Assembly (NCBI GenBank): GCA_046727855.1
Contig: JBKPDL010000125.1
Coordinates: 1 to 22,181 of the forward strand
Origin: DASPWV01 sp046727855
GTDB lineage: Bacteria > Acidobacteriota > Vicinamibacteria > Vicinamibacterales > UBA2999
Length of the DNA: 22,181 nt
Direction: 5' to 3'
Below are positions 1 through 8,208 of the stretch, in pieces. The position numbers and the translations under genes were made by a program. The notes under the pieces were generated by a model. It was not told the DNA's origin and did not search any database. It saw only the letters and a program-made list of their open reading frames with translations. Positions within the stretch are counted from its first letter, which is position 1. Every line of letters begins with the position of its first letter.

Positions 1-527
1 GTGTAACTCAGGCCCTCCTGCAGCGCGCGGTAGACGCACCGGCCATAGCCGGGTTGCCATTCGCGCACGACGATGGCGCCGTGCTCGTTGGCGACGTCGG
101 CGGTGCGGTCCTGGCTACTGTTGTCCACCACGATCACACGCCGCACAAGCGGATGCGCTCGGAAATCGTCGACCGCCAGCCCGATACTCTCCTGGTCGTT
201 GAAGGCGGTCAGCACCACCGTCAGCTGGCGCACCGCCGGCGGCTCCATTATGACGTCGTGCCGCTGCCGCTTCTCGCGCAAGAGCACCAGCAGGTCCAGG
301 GCCGCAAAGGCGGTCGCCAGCAGGATTAATCCGCCGCTCACGACCAGCAGGCGGCCGGGCCAGACAGGGCTCACAAGCCCAGGCGCGACCATGTCACCGA
401 GAACGAAAGCAATCGTGCCGACCAGATGAACCGCAAGCCCCACTCCGATGAGGACGATTCCGTACAGCAGCAGCGGCAGACGTCGCCATCGCTTTATGGA
501 CGCCCTCTTCTCGCGTTCCCGAAGCAC
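1..527 (-). CDS. GT2 family glycosyltransferase with N-terminal membrane segments (partial)
   Basis: The C-terminus is cut off by the window edge, leaving about 175 residues. Two hydrophobic stretches come first (LPLLLYGIVLIGVGLAVHLV, then a segment around LLVVSGGLILLATAFAALDL). The start of a GT-A fold follows: QLTVVLTAFNDQESIG, then VIVVDNSSQDRTADVA, which is the usual nucleotide-sugar binding beta strand and DxS-type region, then VREWQPGYGR. This pattern is typical of family 2 glycosyltransferases that extend a polyprenyl-linked or surface glycan at the inner membrane. The frame is open back to the stop codon of the upstream gene (588-590). No ATG lies before the first membrane segment, so I chose GTG at 525-527, without a clear ribosome site. 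A GTG at 589-591 overlaps the upstream stop but is in another frame. The pairing with a GT-C gene suggests a shared glycan pathway. Confidence 0.75.
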   Translation of the reverse strand, partial: MLREREKRASIKRWRRLPLLLYGIVLIGVGLAVHLVGTIAFVLGDMVAPGLVSPVWPGRLLVVSGGLILLATAFAALDLLVLLREKRQRHDVIMEPPAVRQLTVVLTAFNDQESIGLAVDDFRAHPLVRRVIVVDNSSQDRTADVANEHGAIVVREWQPGYGRCVYRALQEGLSY

Positions 528-587
528 CAGCTCTGCGATATTTTGCGTGGCCGTGACCTCCGATAGGATCGTGCTCGCTCGAGATGT

Positions 588-2330
588 TCACTCCAGCTGA
601 TCGCCTTGGTCGAATAGAACTCGAACCAGCTGCTCACCCTCCGCCGGCGTAATGCTAGTCGTAAGGCTCTCGACGGACTTCCCCAGCGCCGCCTCGATGC
701 GCCGCTTCAACGCCGGCCCGTCCACCATCCGTGTGGTGACGACAGGCGCTCCCCCGTTCTGCGGCGCAAACGCGATGTAGGTCACCTGCTGCGGCACCGG
801 CGCCTCCATCAGGGACGTCACCGTCGCCTTCTTGGCTGCCCACCATTGATGGGCAAGGCAGCAGTAGACGTAGGGCCTCTCGATAATCTTGAACTGATCG
901 TACAGATCCTCGGAGGTGAAGGGAGGCTGCAGGGCGAACGGCATTGCCCAGGCCCAGAAATAGCCATCGCGATTCCCTTCGGGTACGTCAACGAGCACCG
1001 GACTGCCTCGTGGCACTGATTGCAGCAGGCGAGGCAACGCCGCGGCAAACCTCTGCGACTCGACGCCGCTGGCAACCCACGCGGAGACGTTCCATGTCGA
1101 GGCCAACGCGTAAAGGGCCACCAGAATTCCAGCCATCACCGGTCGGATGTTCGTCCGACGTCGCTCTTCGACAGGGTCTCCGGGCAGAATCAGCGATGCC
1201 ATCGCGATGCTCAGACCCGCGCACGTGACGTAGAGATGCCGCGCCGAGACATAGGTCACCACCATGGGTGCTACCGTGATGAGGTACCACACCACGCCAA
1301 AGAAGAGCAGGCGCTGCATCGCGTGCGGAACAGCGTCGCGTCGAGCGAGCAGCCAGCGCCCGCAGACTGCCAGCACACCGATGGCCAGGAGCGCGGCGAC
1401 CACCTTCATAGTGGGTGGCGAGCTCCTGGCGATCGGCAGCAGGTTCTTGACGTAGAAGTATTGACGGACAAGGAAGTCTTTGATGAGCGATGCCGTCACG
1501 AGGTCTTCACGCACGGCGTTGCCGAACAACGTATGGCGAAGCGCGAGGTACAAGGCCACGACCACGAAGAGCGGCACGTGCGGCCATAATCGCGCGATCG
1601 ACCGGTGAGCAGTCGCGTCCTTCAGGTGCGGCCCGAACAGATCGAACGCCAGGATGAGCAAGGGAAAGGTCACGAGCGACTGCTTTGCAAACAGTCCGCA
1701 CGTGAAAATCAGCAGGGCGCCGACCAGCCATGCGTGACGATTCGCGAGTCGGAAGCGGACGAAGCACAGGAACGCGCCCAGGTAAAACAGCGCCGCCAGC
1801 GAATCGACGCGACCGCTGATCCATGAGACAGGCTCGGCATGGCTCGGCATGAGCACGAAGAGCGAGCCCGCCAGCACGGCCAAGGCCGGTTCTCGAGGAG
1901 CGATCGACCGGGCAATGGCCAGCACCAACAGTGCGTTCAGCAGATGGAGGACGAGATTGGTGGCGTGGTAACCGCTGACAGTAATCGGGCCGAAGAGGCG
2001 AGCGTCGAGCCAATAGGTGAACGCCAGAAACGGCCTGAGCTCGTCCAACACGAAGCCGTAGATGCCCTCGGTCCAATCCGACACGAAGTACGACACCAGG
2101 CGCTCGGCGGGGAGACCATGCAGATGCTGAACGAGGCCGAAATCGTCGCTGAGAAAGTAGTTGTCACTCCGCAGCGTCGGCAGGCCGACCGCCAGGCACA
2201 GGACGACGATCGCGGCGCACGACAACGAGGCGGTCCACATTGACGCTGAAGCCGCCGCGCTATCATCCGAAGCGATTCCCGATACTTGGCTCCGATCGTC
2301 GACTTCTTGCTTAAATTTACGATGACGCAC
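588..2330 (-). CDS. GT-C fold polytopic membrane glycosyltransferase (TMTC/PMT-like)
   Basis: A 580-residue protein with one hydrophobic segment after another. Residues about 50-75 carry SDDFGLVQHLHG, the acidic pair in the first periplasmic loop typical of GT-C enzymes. LRPFLAFTYWLDARLFG and HATNLVLHLLNALLV follow, and then HAEPVSWISGRVDSLAALF, closely resembling TMTC/O-mannosyltransferase-like proteins. Enzymes of this fold move a sugar from a polyprenyl-phosphate donor to a protein or lipid on the outer face of the inner membrane. The last 150 or so residues form a soluble periplasmic tail of unknown role. The GTG at 2328-2330 gives the longest frame. The ATG at 2238-2240, just before the first membrane segment, is an equally good start, and neither has a strong Shine-Dalgarno. 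The GT2 gene lies directly downstream. Confidence 0.75.
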   Translation of the reverse strand: MRHRKFKQEVDDRSQVSGIASDDSAAASASMWTASLSCAAIVVLCLAVGLPTLRSDNYFLSDDFGLVQHLHGLPAERLVSYFVSDWTEGIYGFVLDELRPFLAFTYWLDARLFGPITVSGYHATNLVLHLLNALLVLAIARSIAPREPALAVLAGSLFVLMPSHAEPVSWISGRVDSLAALFYLGAFLCFVRFRLANRHAWLVGALLIFTCGLFAKQSLVTFPLLILAFDLFGPHLKDATAHRSIARLWPHVPLFVVVALYLALRHTLFGNAVREDLVTASLIKDFLVRQYFYVKNLLPIARSSPPTMKVVAALLAIGVLAVCGRWLLARRDAVPHAMQRLLFFGVVWYLITVAPMVVTYVSARHLYVTCAGLSIAMASLILPGDPVEERRRTNIRPVMAGILVALYALASTWNVSAWVASGVESQRFAAALPRLLQSVPRGSPVLVDVPEGNRDGYFWAWAMPFALQPPFTSEDLYDQFKIIERPYVYCCLAHQWWAAKKATVTSLMEAPVPQQVTYIAFAPQNGGAPVVTTRMVDGPALKRRIEAALGKSVESLTTSITPAEGEQLVRVLFDQGDQLE

Positions 2331-2439
2331 TCGACGCTATCATGGATCAAGACGGTAAAGCGCACAACGATCGAGACGCGGTGCTCACCGCCGACTTGAG
2401 ATCAGAAGACTCGAAGAACGTGTGCGTTCCTCTCGAGCA

Positions 2440-2651
2440 GCCGAACATCGACAAATTGCGCGATGCGTTGACCCAGCGGGCAACCGAATGGAGGGGCCAC
2501 GCCGCGCTCCGAGCCCAAGGTCGCCCGCGTGCTGCTTCGTCGCTTGATTGGTCCGCTTGTCCTCTACGACGAGAGCACGCGGCCTGATTATGTTAAGGCG
2601 GATGCCGTTGTGAAGACCGGACTGATTGATGGTTTGGCGGAATACAAGATG
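2440..2651 (+). pseudogene. C-terminal remnant of a large serine recombinase
   Basis: Translated pieces read PNIDKLRDALTQRATEWR in one frame and VARVLLRRLIGPLVLYDE, then KTGLIDGL, in another. The break between them is near 2505-2515. The sequence 'Q-RxxEWR ... R-LLRRLIGPL-L' is the familiar end of phage- or ICE-type large serine recombinases, after the coiled-coil and before the tail. The catalytic N-terminal domain with its serine is absent, so this is a relic. It runs straight into a tRNA 3'-end copy at 2652, the same arrangement as the second remnant at 8209-8598 beside tRNA-Glu. Identification rests on sequence memory of the family and is moderate. Confidence 0.5.
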
Positions 2652-2676
2652 TGGCGTCCCCAGCCGGATTCGAACC
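2652..2676 (-). repeat. tRNA-Glu 3'-end fragment, probable attachment-site relic
   Basis: These 25 bases match the 3' end of the intact tRNA-Glu (8558-8582) with one mismatch, including the CCA end, in the same orientation. Beyond this point the sequence departs and no T-stem, anticodon arm or acceptor partner can be formed. It is therefore a fragment and not a gene. Direct repeats of a tRNA 3' end are the usual mark left by an element that integrated into that tRNA. Confidence 0.6.
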
Positions 2677-3039
2677 TCGTCGACCACGCGTTTTGCGAAA
2701 CCTTTCGGGCATTTTGATCGCTGCGTAGGAACGTCGGCAGACACGATTAAGCTCCGCATGCTGGCGCAGAAGGACGACCCGCGCGCGGTTGCGGAGGACG
2801 AAGAGATAGGAGGCCTGGCCACCAACTACGACGTGACCTACATCGTCAAGCGGGAGAACCGTGGGGACCGTTCACTTGAGGTGCTCGTCCATGAACGATG
2901 CATCCGGCGCCGATTCACCTCAGCTCAATCCGGGGCTGCCAGCAGGTGCGGGCGGGACGTGATTGGTACAGGAGGACTCTGCTAGGGCGACAAAAAATCG
3001 CCCGTGCCGCGGCTCGAAGATTGCGCTCGAAGATTTGTA
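2677..3039. other. Intergenic stretch without a supported gene
   Basis: About 360 bases lie between the tRNA fragment and the promoter of the secreted Asp-box protein. Open frames exist, for example one reading LAQKDDPRAVAEDEEIGG. None has a ribosome site or a recognisable family, and the frame extending into the next gene from 2898 is open upstream of the real start only by chance. Confidence 0.4.
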
Positions 3040-3067
3040 TTGACGGTCACATCGAAGCGCCGATAAT
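3040..3067 (+). promoter_or_regulatory. Sigma-70-like promoter for the Asp-box protein gene
   Basis: TTGACG at 3040-3045 (five of six to TTGACA) is followed, after a 16-base spacer, by GATAAT at 3062-3067 (five of six to TATAAT). The expected start of transcription near 3074 leaves a leader of about 55 bases before the ATG at 3129. This is a sequence match only. Confidence 0.5.
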
Positions 3068-3128
3068 AGCGCGTCTCTGTGGTGGGCACCTTACGTCCCG
3101 TACCCATCTAACACGTTTGGAGGGACCT

Positions 3129-5717
3129 ATGAAGCGCAGGGCGATGGTCCTGATTGCGGTGTGCGCTATCGCGGCGTCGGCCGTCGGGTCGGCGAAAACG
3201 AACAAGCATGTCGCCGAGGCACCCAGGCTGTCGACGATGGGCGCACTGGCAGAGCGAGCGCGCGCGGCCGTCTCCGATCTGGGTGACACGCAATTCGAGA
3301 CGTGCGCCGCAGCGGTGTGCAGCGAGGAAACGCCAGCCGCGAACACGCAGTCCGAAATGGCGATAGCCGTCGATGCAACGGGTCAGCACATCGTCGTCGG
3401 CTTCAACGATTTCCGAGGGTTTGCGCTCAATCCGATCAGCCTCTCCGGCTTCATGTGGTCCGACGACGGGGGTACCACGTTCCACGACGGAGGCCAGCTT
3501 CCGACGCCGGGGGACGACACCATCGGCGCAACACGCCTGCCGCAGGTGTTTGGCGATCCCGACGTCAAATATCTGGGAGGCTGCACGTTCATCTACAGCT
3601 CGATCCTCGTGAAGAAGTTCTCCGCAACGCCAGCACCGGGGCTGGCGGTCCAGACGATGTCCATCCATCGCTCCACCGACTGCGGGCGCACCTGGCAGGG
3701 TCCATTCGAAGTCACGGCGGCGACTAATCCCAACGGCCAGGTGAACGCCGCCGGCAGCCCGCGCGACTCAGCCGACAAGGAGTTCATCGATGTCGATCCC
3801 GACACCGGGCGGGTAATCATCGGCTGGTCGAATTTCACGTCGATCGCCAACTCCGGCGGGAGCCCGCAGAACATGGTGGCCTATTCCGACGACGCGGCCA
3901 CCGCGACACCGCCGACCTGGTCGGCGGGGACGGTCGTCGGGAACCGGGGCCAGTCGCTGATGCCGCGTTTCGCTGCGGGCTCGAATGACGTGCACCTGGT
4001 CTGGAGCGACCGCGGCCTACCGTTCCCCCTGCGGCAGACAAGCTACGCGCGGTCGCACGACAACGGTGTCACGTGGGAAGCGCCGCGCAGCCTGGCTCCG
4101 GCGCCGTTCAAAATCATGGACCAAGTGCTCGGCAATGATCGCGTCCACGAGTTCCCCACGATTGCGGTCGACAGCTCACATGGCCCGTATCGCGGGTCTA
4201 TTTACGTCGCGTATGCCGACAACGACTCCGACGACGGAGCGGATATCGCGTTCCAGGTGAGCCGCGACGGCGGAAACTCGTTCAGCGAGCCGCAGCTCCT
4301 CAACGTCGACCCTGGCCTGGACCGTGCGCAGTGGTTTCCGACAATGGCAGTGGACCGCAACACGGGACGCGTCTCGATCGCGTGGTACGACCAGAGTGTC
4401 GCGACTTCAGGCGATCTCACCGAGATTGTGTGGACGTGGTCCGACGATGGCGGAGTCACCTGGGAGCAGCCGATGCCGGTGTCGGATCGCCCGTTCCGCG
4501 CTGGCTGGGGAAATGGCACCAGCCAACCAAACCTCGGCGACTACAACATGTCGGTCGCGCAGGATGGGGCATTCCTGGCCGCATTTTCGTACACGTATCC
4601 ACCGCCGGGGGGTCTGGCCGACCCGGGCGGCAGTGGCAGTTTCTCCGTGCCCGACATTTTGGTCCGGCGCATTCCGCAGGATCGCCACAAGGTGAAGGCG
4701 GCCTCGCTGCGCCTGGAGTCCGTGGCCGCGTCCGACAGCGGCCGCAATGGCTTCATTGACCGCGGCGAGACGGCTTCGCTGCGGATCACGCTGCGCAATT
4801 ACGTCGTGAATCCACTCTATGCCACCAAGGTGCGAGGCATTCACTCGACGCTCTCCACCACGACCCCCGGCGTCATCGTCCTGCAGTCGAAGGGTGATTT
4901 TCCAAACGTCGATCCGGGCGGTGTGACCACCAACAGACGGCCGTTCGCTGTCGCGTTCGACAGCACCTTCGTCGCGGGCACCGACGTCGAACTGGTCCTC
5001 ACGGTCGAGAGCGCCGAGCACGGCACCATTCTCCTGAAACATACGCTGCGCACCGGAACGCCGATCGCGACGACTCCCCTCGCCGAGGATTTCGAGAGCG
5101 CGCCGGCCGGATGGGCCGCGGCGCATGGCGCCGGCGCCAACACCGTGCCATGGTTCGTGTCGTCATCGGGCTTCTGCGGCCAGGCCGGACGTTACGCGTT
5201 CCACGCCAACGCGAACGACGGCCCCGCGGGAGAATCCCCGTCGCGTTGGGAGCGCTTGATTTCCCCGGAGTTCGATGTGCCGGGCGATGCCCAGTGGGTG
5301 ACGATCGATATGGACATCTGCACGGACACGGAGGACGAGCCGGCGTTCAACGTGCAGGCGTACGACGGCTTTTTCCTGCGCATTACCGATGTCGTTCCCG
5401 CGCCGGCCCCGCTTTTCAGCTACCTGTTCGAGGCGTTCGCGGAGGACTTCACCACGGGCGATCTGTTCCATTACCCGAAGCACTTCCCACGGAATTCGGA
5501 CCCGAGCTATTTCGAAGACATGTCAGCGTGGGCGGGTGACTCCGGTGGCGTGAAGCACGTGCACGCACGGCTGCCCGGAACGGCCGGACGGCGCCTGCAG
5601 CTCCGCTTCGAGTTCGCGCAGGATGCGTTTGCAACATGCGCCGATGTGCGGCCCGGCCACACCTGCGGCGTCTCGGTGGACAACGTCGTCGTGCAAGCCG
5701 TGCGCGCGCGGCAGTAA
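3129..5717 (+). CDS. Secreted BNR/Asp-box beta-propeller protein with C-terminal beta-sandwich domains
   Basis: An 862-residue exported protein. The start at 3129 has GGAGG at 3119-3123 and begins a clear signal peptide (MKRRAMVLIAVCAIAASAVG). Five Asp boxes of the form S-x-D-x-G-x-T-W/F are visible near residues 111, 182, 309, 378 and 438 (SDDGGTTF, STDCGRTW, SHDNGVTW, SRDGGNSF, SDDGGVTW). They indicate a sialidase-like beta-propeller over residues of about 70-540. I do not see the arginine triad or the nucleophile Tyr/Glu pair of true sialidases with confidence, so enzymatic activity is not assigned. After the propeller comes a CARDB-like segment (DSGRNGFIDRGETASLRITL). The last 200 or so residues resemble the immune-inhibitor-A/MAM-like sandwich (FESAPAGW ... 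RWERLISPEFDVPG ... SVDNVVV). It is monocistronic, with its own promoter, and probably acts outside the cell or at the surface. Confidence 0.85.
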   Translation: MKRRAMVLIAVCAIAASAVGSAKTNKHVAEAPRLSTMGALAERARAAVSDLGDTQFETCAAAVCSEETPAANTQSEMAIAVDATGQHIVVGFNDFRGFALNPISLSGFMWSDDGGTTFHDGGQLPTPGDDTIGATRLPQVFGDPDVKYLGGCTFIYSSILVKKFSATPAPGLAVQTMSIHRSTDCGRTWQGPFEVTAATNPNGQVNAAGSPRDSADKEFIDVDPDTGRVIIGWSNFTSIANSGGSPQNMVAYSDDAATATPPTWSAGTVVGNRGQSLMPRFAAGSNDVHLVWSDRGLPFPLRQTSYARSHDNGVTWEAPRSLAPAPFKIMDQVLGNDRVHEFPTIAVDSSHGPYRGSIYVAYADNDSDDGADIAFQVSRDGGNSFSEPQLLNVDPGLDRAQWFPTMAVDRNTGRVSIAWYDQSVATSGDLTEIVWTWSDDGGVTWEQPMPVSDRPFRAGWGNGTSQPNLGDYNMSVAQDGAFLAAFSYTYPPPGGLADPGGSGSFSVPDILVRRIPQDRHKVKAASLRLESVAASDSGRNGFIDRGETASLRITLRNYVVNPLYATKVRGIHSTLSTTTPGVIVLQSKGDFPNVDPGGVTTNRRPFAVAFDSTFVAGTDVELVLTVESAEHGTILLKHTLRTGTPIATTPLAEDFESAPAGWAAAHGAGANTVPWFVSSSGFCGQAGRYAFHANANDGPAGESPSRWERLISPEFDVPGDAQWVTIDMDICTDTEDEPAFNVQAYDGFFLRITDVVPAPAPLFSYLFEAFAEDFTTGDLFHYPKHFPRNSDPSYFEDMSAWAGDSGGVKHVHARLPGTAGRRLQLRFEFAQDAFATCADVRPGHTCGVSVDNVVVQAVRARQ

Positions 5718-6313
5718 TCGGCGAGAAACAATACGCGAATTCCAGTCAATCTCTCGCACGCGACGGAGGTCCTCTAGGATTTTCGCACCGCATGCTCTTG
5801 GCTGTCGGCGCGGTCCAAATAAGGATCGACGCTGTACGTGGAGACGTCGTTGATGTCGTACGCATAACTGTTGTCGCCGCCGAGCGTGCCGAGGTCCATC
5901 AGCCCTTCTGCGGCGTGGGACGCCGGTGTCAATCTATCTTTGCTCAGCGGCGCGGCGGAAGGGGAAGGCCATCTGCGCGAGCACGGTGCGGATTCTCATG
6001 GCATCCCCCGATGCAGCGAGTTATCCAACGTCCGCCGGCGTGCCGTGGCGCGCGCAGATCGATTGTTCTGGCTTGTTCCCCGTGGTCCACATGAGAACGT
6101 CCCCAGCGGGTCCTCGCTCCTTCCGTAGTTTGCCTGTCCTTGCGGCTTCGTGCGAGTTCTGCGGAAGCATCAGACTTGCCGCGTAGTTGGAGAGACCTTC
6201 ACCATCGGCTGCGTAGGCGAAATTGAAGTGGCGAGTCTCCAGTACCCCGCAGCGCGGCGAGCAGGATGTCGAGGCGATTAAGGCGCAACCGCGCGGGAAG
6301 TTTTCGCTGCGCG
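5718..6313. other. Intergenic region containing gene debris
   Basis: Nearly 600 bases separate the Asp-box gene from the convergent nuclease gene. A HAF-repeat fragment lies at 5774-5930 (minus). A minus-strand frame of about 70 codons near 6042-6250, reading through NFAYAADGEGLSNYAASLM, stays open but has no recognisable relative. No RNA gene or terminator with a convincing U tract was found. Confidence 0.4.
5774..5930 (-). pseudogene. HAF-repeat extracellular protein fragment
   Basis: The minus strand reads SHAAEGLMDLGTLGGDNS followed by YAYDINDV and ends at a TAG (5774-5776). 'LGTLGG-xx-S-x-A-x-xIND' is the core of the HAF family, a repeat of about 40 residues usually found in many tandem copies in secreted proteins. 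Only one copy is left here. The frame closes upstream of 5930, and there is no start or signal peptide, so this is the residue of a deleted gene. Confidence 0.55.
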
Positions 6314-7099
6314 TTATTCCTCGTCGTCTTCGGCTTCATCGAAAAACTCGGCGAGGTTCAGCAAGAAGTCTGGGTTGAGCGACTGCGCCACGCCAAGCGC
6401 CCGCAGCCCTTCGACCGTCTTTACGAGCAAGTCAAAGGAAACGAACCCGCAAGTGTCTGGCAGGGGTTTCTCACGATAGACGAATGTCGGTCGTCGGATC
6501 TCTTGCTCCACCTTTGAGCGCCTCTCGTCTGGCGCCACGACATACAGTCGAATATCGAGGTTTGGCTGCAATGCGAGCAGATCGCTCATCCGGAGCAAGC
6601 CCGAGTAAACGGAGGTCGTGGCTTCAACTTCGAAAGCGGCGACGATCGAATGTCCTTTCAGCCACAGCACGTCGATCAGTTCAACAGTTTTGGTGGTCGC
6701 AACGTTGAACTGAGTCGGCAAAGTATCGAGCATCCGCGGAAGCTTGCCGAGTGTTACGCCCTTGAAGGTTTTCGTCCGGTCGTTCTTGGCGACCCAGACG
6801 TCGAGTCCCAAATCAATTCCGAGCTGCAGCAAGTTGTATTGGATCTCTGTGTGACGCGTCGTAGCAACTACTTCTTCTGGCGTCGCGACGGTCGGGGACG
6901 GCTCGGGCTCGGGCTCGGGCACCGACACGACTGTCGATATCGTCGTTTTCCCTTTCGGTATGTCAACTTTGATATATGAGGGTCGCCTGCGAAGAAGTCT
7001 CTGATCGACGGCGCGCTTCACAGGGTTGGCCTGCGCCTGCTGCAAAAGTTCCAGAATAAGATCACCGTCTTTTGAACGACGGAAACAGTTAGGGCTCAT
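6314..7099 (-). CDS. PD-(D/E)XK-like nuclease domain protein, partner of the EVE gene
   Basis: A 261-residue soluble protein. An N-terminal helical part (1-55) is followed by a proline/glutamate-rich linker (PEPEPEPSPT, residues 61-70) and then a compact domain (80-235). That domain shows the order expected of a PD-(D/E)XK fold: HTEIQYNLLQLGIDLGLDVW (helix and strand with Glu85), ELIDVLWLKG with Asp143 and AAFEVEATTSVYSGLLRMSD with Glu157 and Glu159. DIRLYVVAPDERR and IRRPTFVYREKPL follow. The D-x13-E-x-E spacing fits a metal-binding active site in which the usual Lys is replaced. I infer a DNA endonuclease. The start ATG overlaps the stop of the EVE gene by four bases, so the two are translationally coupled. 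Codon use and local base composition look more AT-rich than in the neighbours, in line with transfer. The acidic C-terminus (EFFDEAEDDEE) has no assigned role. Confidence 0.65.
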   Translation of the reverse strand: MSPNCFRRSKDGDLILELLQQAQANPVKRAVDQRLLRRRPSYIKVDIPKGKTTISTVVSVPEPEPEPSPTVATPEEVVATTRHTEIQYNLLQLGIDLGLDVWVAKNDRTKTFKGVTLGKLPRMLDTLPTQFNVATTKTVELIDVLWLKGHSIVAAFEVEATTSVYSGLLRMSDLLALQPNLDIRLYVVAPDERRSKVEQEIRRPTFVYREKPLPDTCGFVSFDLLVKTVEGLRALGVAQSLNPDFLLNLAEFFDEAEDDEE

Positions 7100-7449
7100 A
7101 CGGAGAACCCTTTGAACCCTCCTCGGTCCTGCGGCCCTTGGTAAAAGTCGAGTTTCCCTTCCAAGTGCTCTAGTGGAACGCCCGTTTCCGGATCGAGAAT
7201 GACTAGCGGCTTCACGGAAAAGCGAAAAGGAAACTCATCGATCTTCCAGATCGGCGTCGTGTCATCGCTGCGGCGGACGATTTCGAGTGCGCCCACCCAC
7301 CTTTTGACGCCGGTCAGATAACACAACAGGACGTCGTCCGGCTGCTTCTTGTATCGCGCCATTGTCTTGCGGAAACCAGTGATCGAGCCGCCCGCGTCCT
7401 GGAACTGCTGCCAAGTGTCGCCCGTGAACAAGTCCAGCCAATAGTTCAT
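7096..7449 (-). CDS. EVE-domain (PUA-like) protein
   Basis: A 117-residue protein starting MNYWLDLFTGDTWQQF, followed by GFRKTMARYKKQPDDVLLCY and LTGVKRWVGALEIV. This order (YWLxLF-x-TW, then 'GD-x-LLCYLTG', then RWVGALEV) is that of the EVE family, a PUA-related fold that binds modified bases in DNA (or RNA) by base flipping. EVE domains are commonly fused to, or encoded beside, nucleases that restrict modified phage DNA. Here the nuclease gene follows with an ATGA overlap, so I infer a reader plus effector pair. An AGGA lies about 11 bases upstream of the ATG at 7447-7449. A weak promoter could lie further up (TTCAAC, 18 bases, GTATAC on the minus strand). The length is about that of a lone EVE domain. 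Confidence 0.75.
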   Translation of the reverse strand: MNYWLDLFTGDTWQQFQDAGGSITGFRKTMARYKKQPDDVLLCYLTGVKRWVGALEIVRRSDDTTPIWKIDEFPFRFSVKPLVILDPETGVPLEHLEGKLDFYQGPQDRGGFKGFSV

Positions 7450-7788
7450 GAATGTGGTCCTGCTCGCGTATACCTTCTGCTGCTGAGTCTAGTTGAACCG
7501 ACAACGATGACGTTAAGGCTTTCGCCGGGGGGCTGACGGCTACGCTCAATCGCAAGGAGAAACCAATGGCCGCCCCGCACTGCGGAAGCTAGGTCGCTCG
7601 CCGCAAAAAAGCTGCAGCAAAAGCGCAAGCACACTGCGGCAGGGCGCAAAGTGCGAAGAAGCGCAAGGGTAAAGGCTGCTGCTCGTAGGGCGTGGGTCAC
7701 ACGGAGGAAGAAAGCGGCAATGAAAACACCCGAGCAGTATTGGTTCGGCGGCTAGGCTGATCACCGAACGCCCGACTCTCCGCGCCCG
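7450..7788. other. Gene-free stretch with a lysine/alanine-rich coding relic
   Basis: On the plus strand an ATG at 7566 is followed after eight codons by a stop. The same frame then continues as VARRKKAAAKAQAHCGRAQS and KKRKGKG. Another frame gives KKLQQKRKHTAAGRK and ends TPEQYWFGG before a stop at about 7756. This looks like a broken gene for a small, very basic, histone-like or SWIB/AlgP-type tail. It could also be simple compositional bias. Nothing else is seen here. Confidence 0.3.
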
Positions 7789-8139
7789 TTGCCGCCGATC
7801 ATCTCGCGCGGAGCTGCACGCGGAGCGGCGTTGCCTTACCAATTCCCTTCCGATGTTCGAGACGATCTCCATCGTCTCGGGTACCGCGATCAAGTGATCA
7901 CGGAGCTGGAGCAGCATGCGGCGCTCTACGAGCGAAACGCCCGCAGTGCTCGCGTCACTCGCGACCACGAATTGCCCCGAGCGACGGCCGATCTGCGTCG
8001 TATTCACAAAGGCGCGGCGGCGCTGCTGAAGGTTATCGACGCAGCGCATCCGCTTGTGCGACTCGCCACGAAGCAACAGCGTCCCGCGATCGAAATGCTC
8101 GCGCGCAAGAGGAAAGCAGCCGGGCGGGAAGCCTGTTGA
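7789..8139 (+). CDS. Hypothetical protein, uncertain
   Basis: A 116-codon frame from a TTG start, reading through ALPYQFPSDVRDDLHRLGYR and VITELEQHAALYER, then RRIHKGAAALLKVIDAAHP. The helical, charged composition is compatible with a real small protein. There is no recognised family and no strong ribosome site, and the gene lies between the EVE cassette and a recombinase relic. It may be element cargo, or part of a decayed gene. Confidence 0.3.
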   Translation: MPPIISRGAARGAALPYQFPSDVRDDLHRLGYRDQVITELEQHAALYERNARSARVTRDHELPRATADLRRIHKGAAALLKVIDAAHPLVRLATKQQRPAIEMLARKRKAAGREAC

Positions 8140-8208
8140 CCACGACCGCCGCGATCTTGAACGCGGCATCGGGATGACCGTGTATCAGCAAGGCGTTCCG
8201 CTCCCAGG

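Noticed and set aside
394..591. 65-codon minus-strand frame with a GTGA-coupled start
   Set aside because: Its peptide has no protein-like pattern after the first residues, while the overlapping frame has clear membrane segments leading into the GT2 domain.
2898..3128. Longer start for the Asp-box protein (939 residues)
   Set aside because: The extension lacks a ribosome site and would bury the signal peptide. The promoter and GGAGG both point to 3129.
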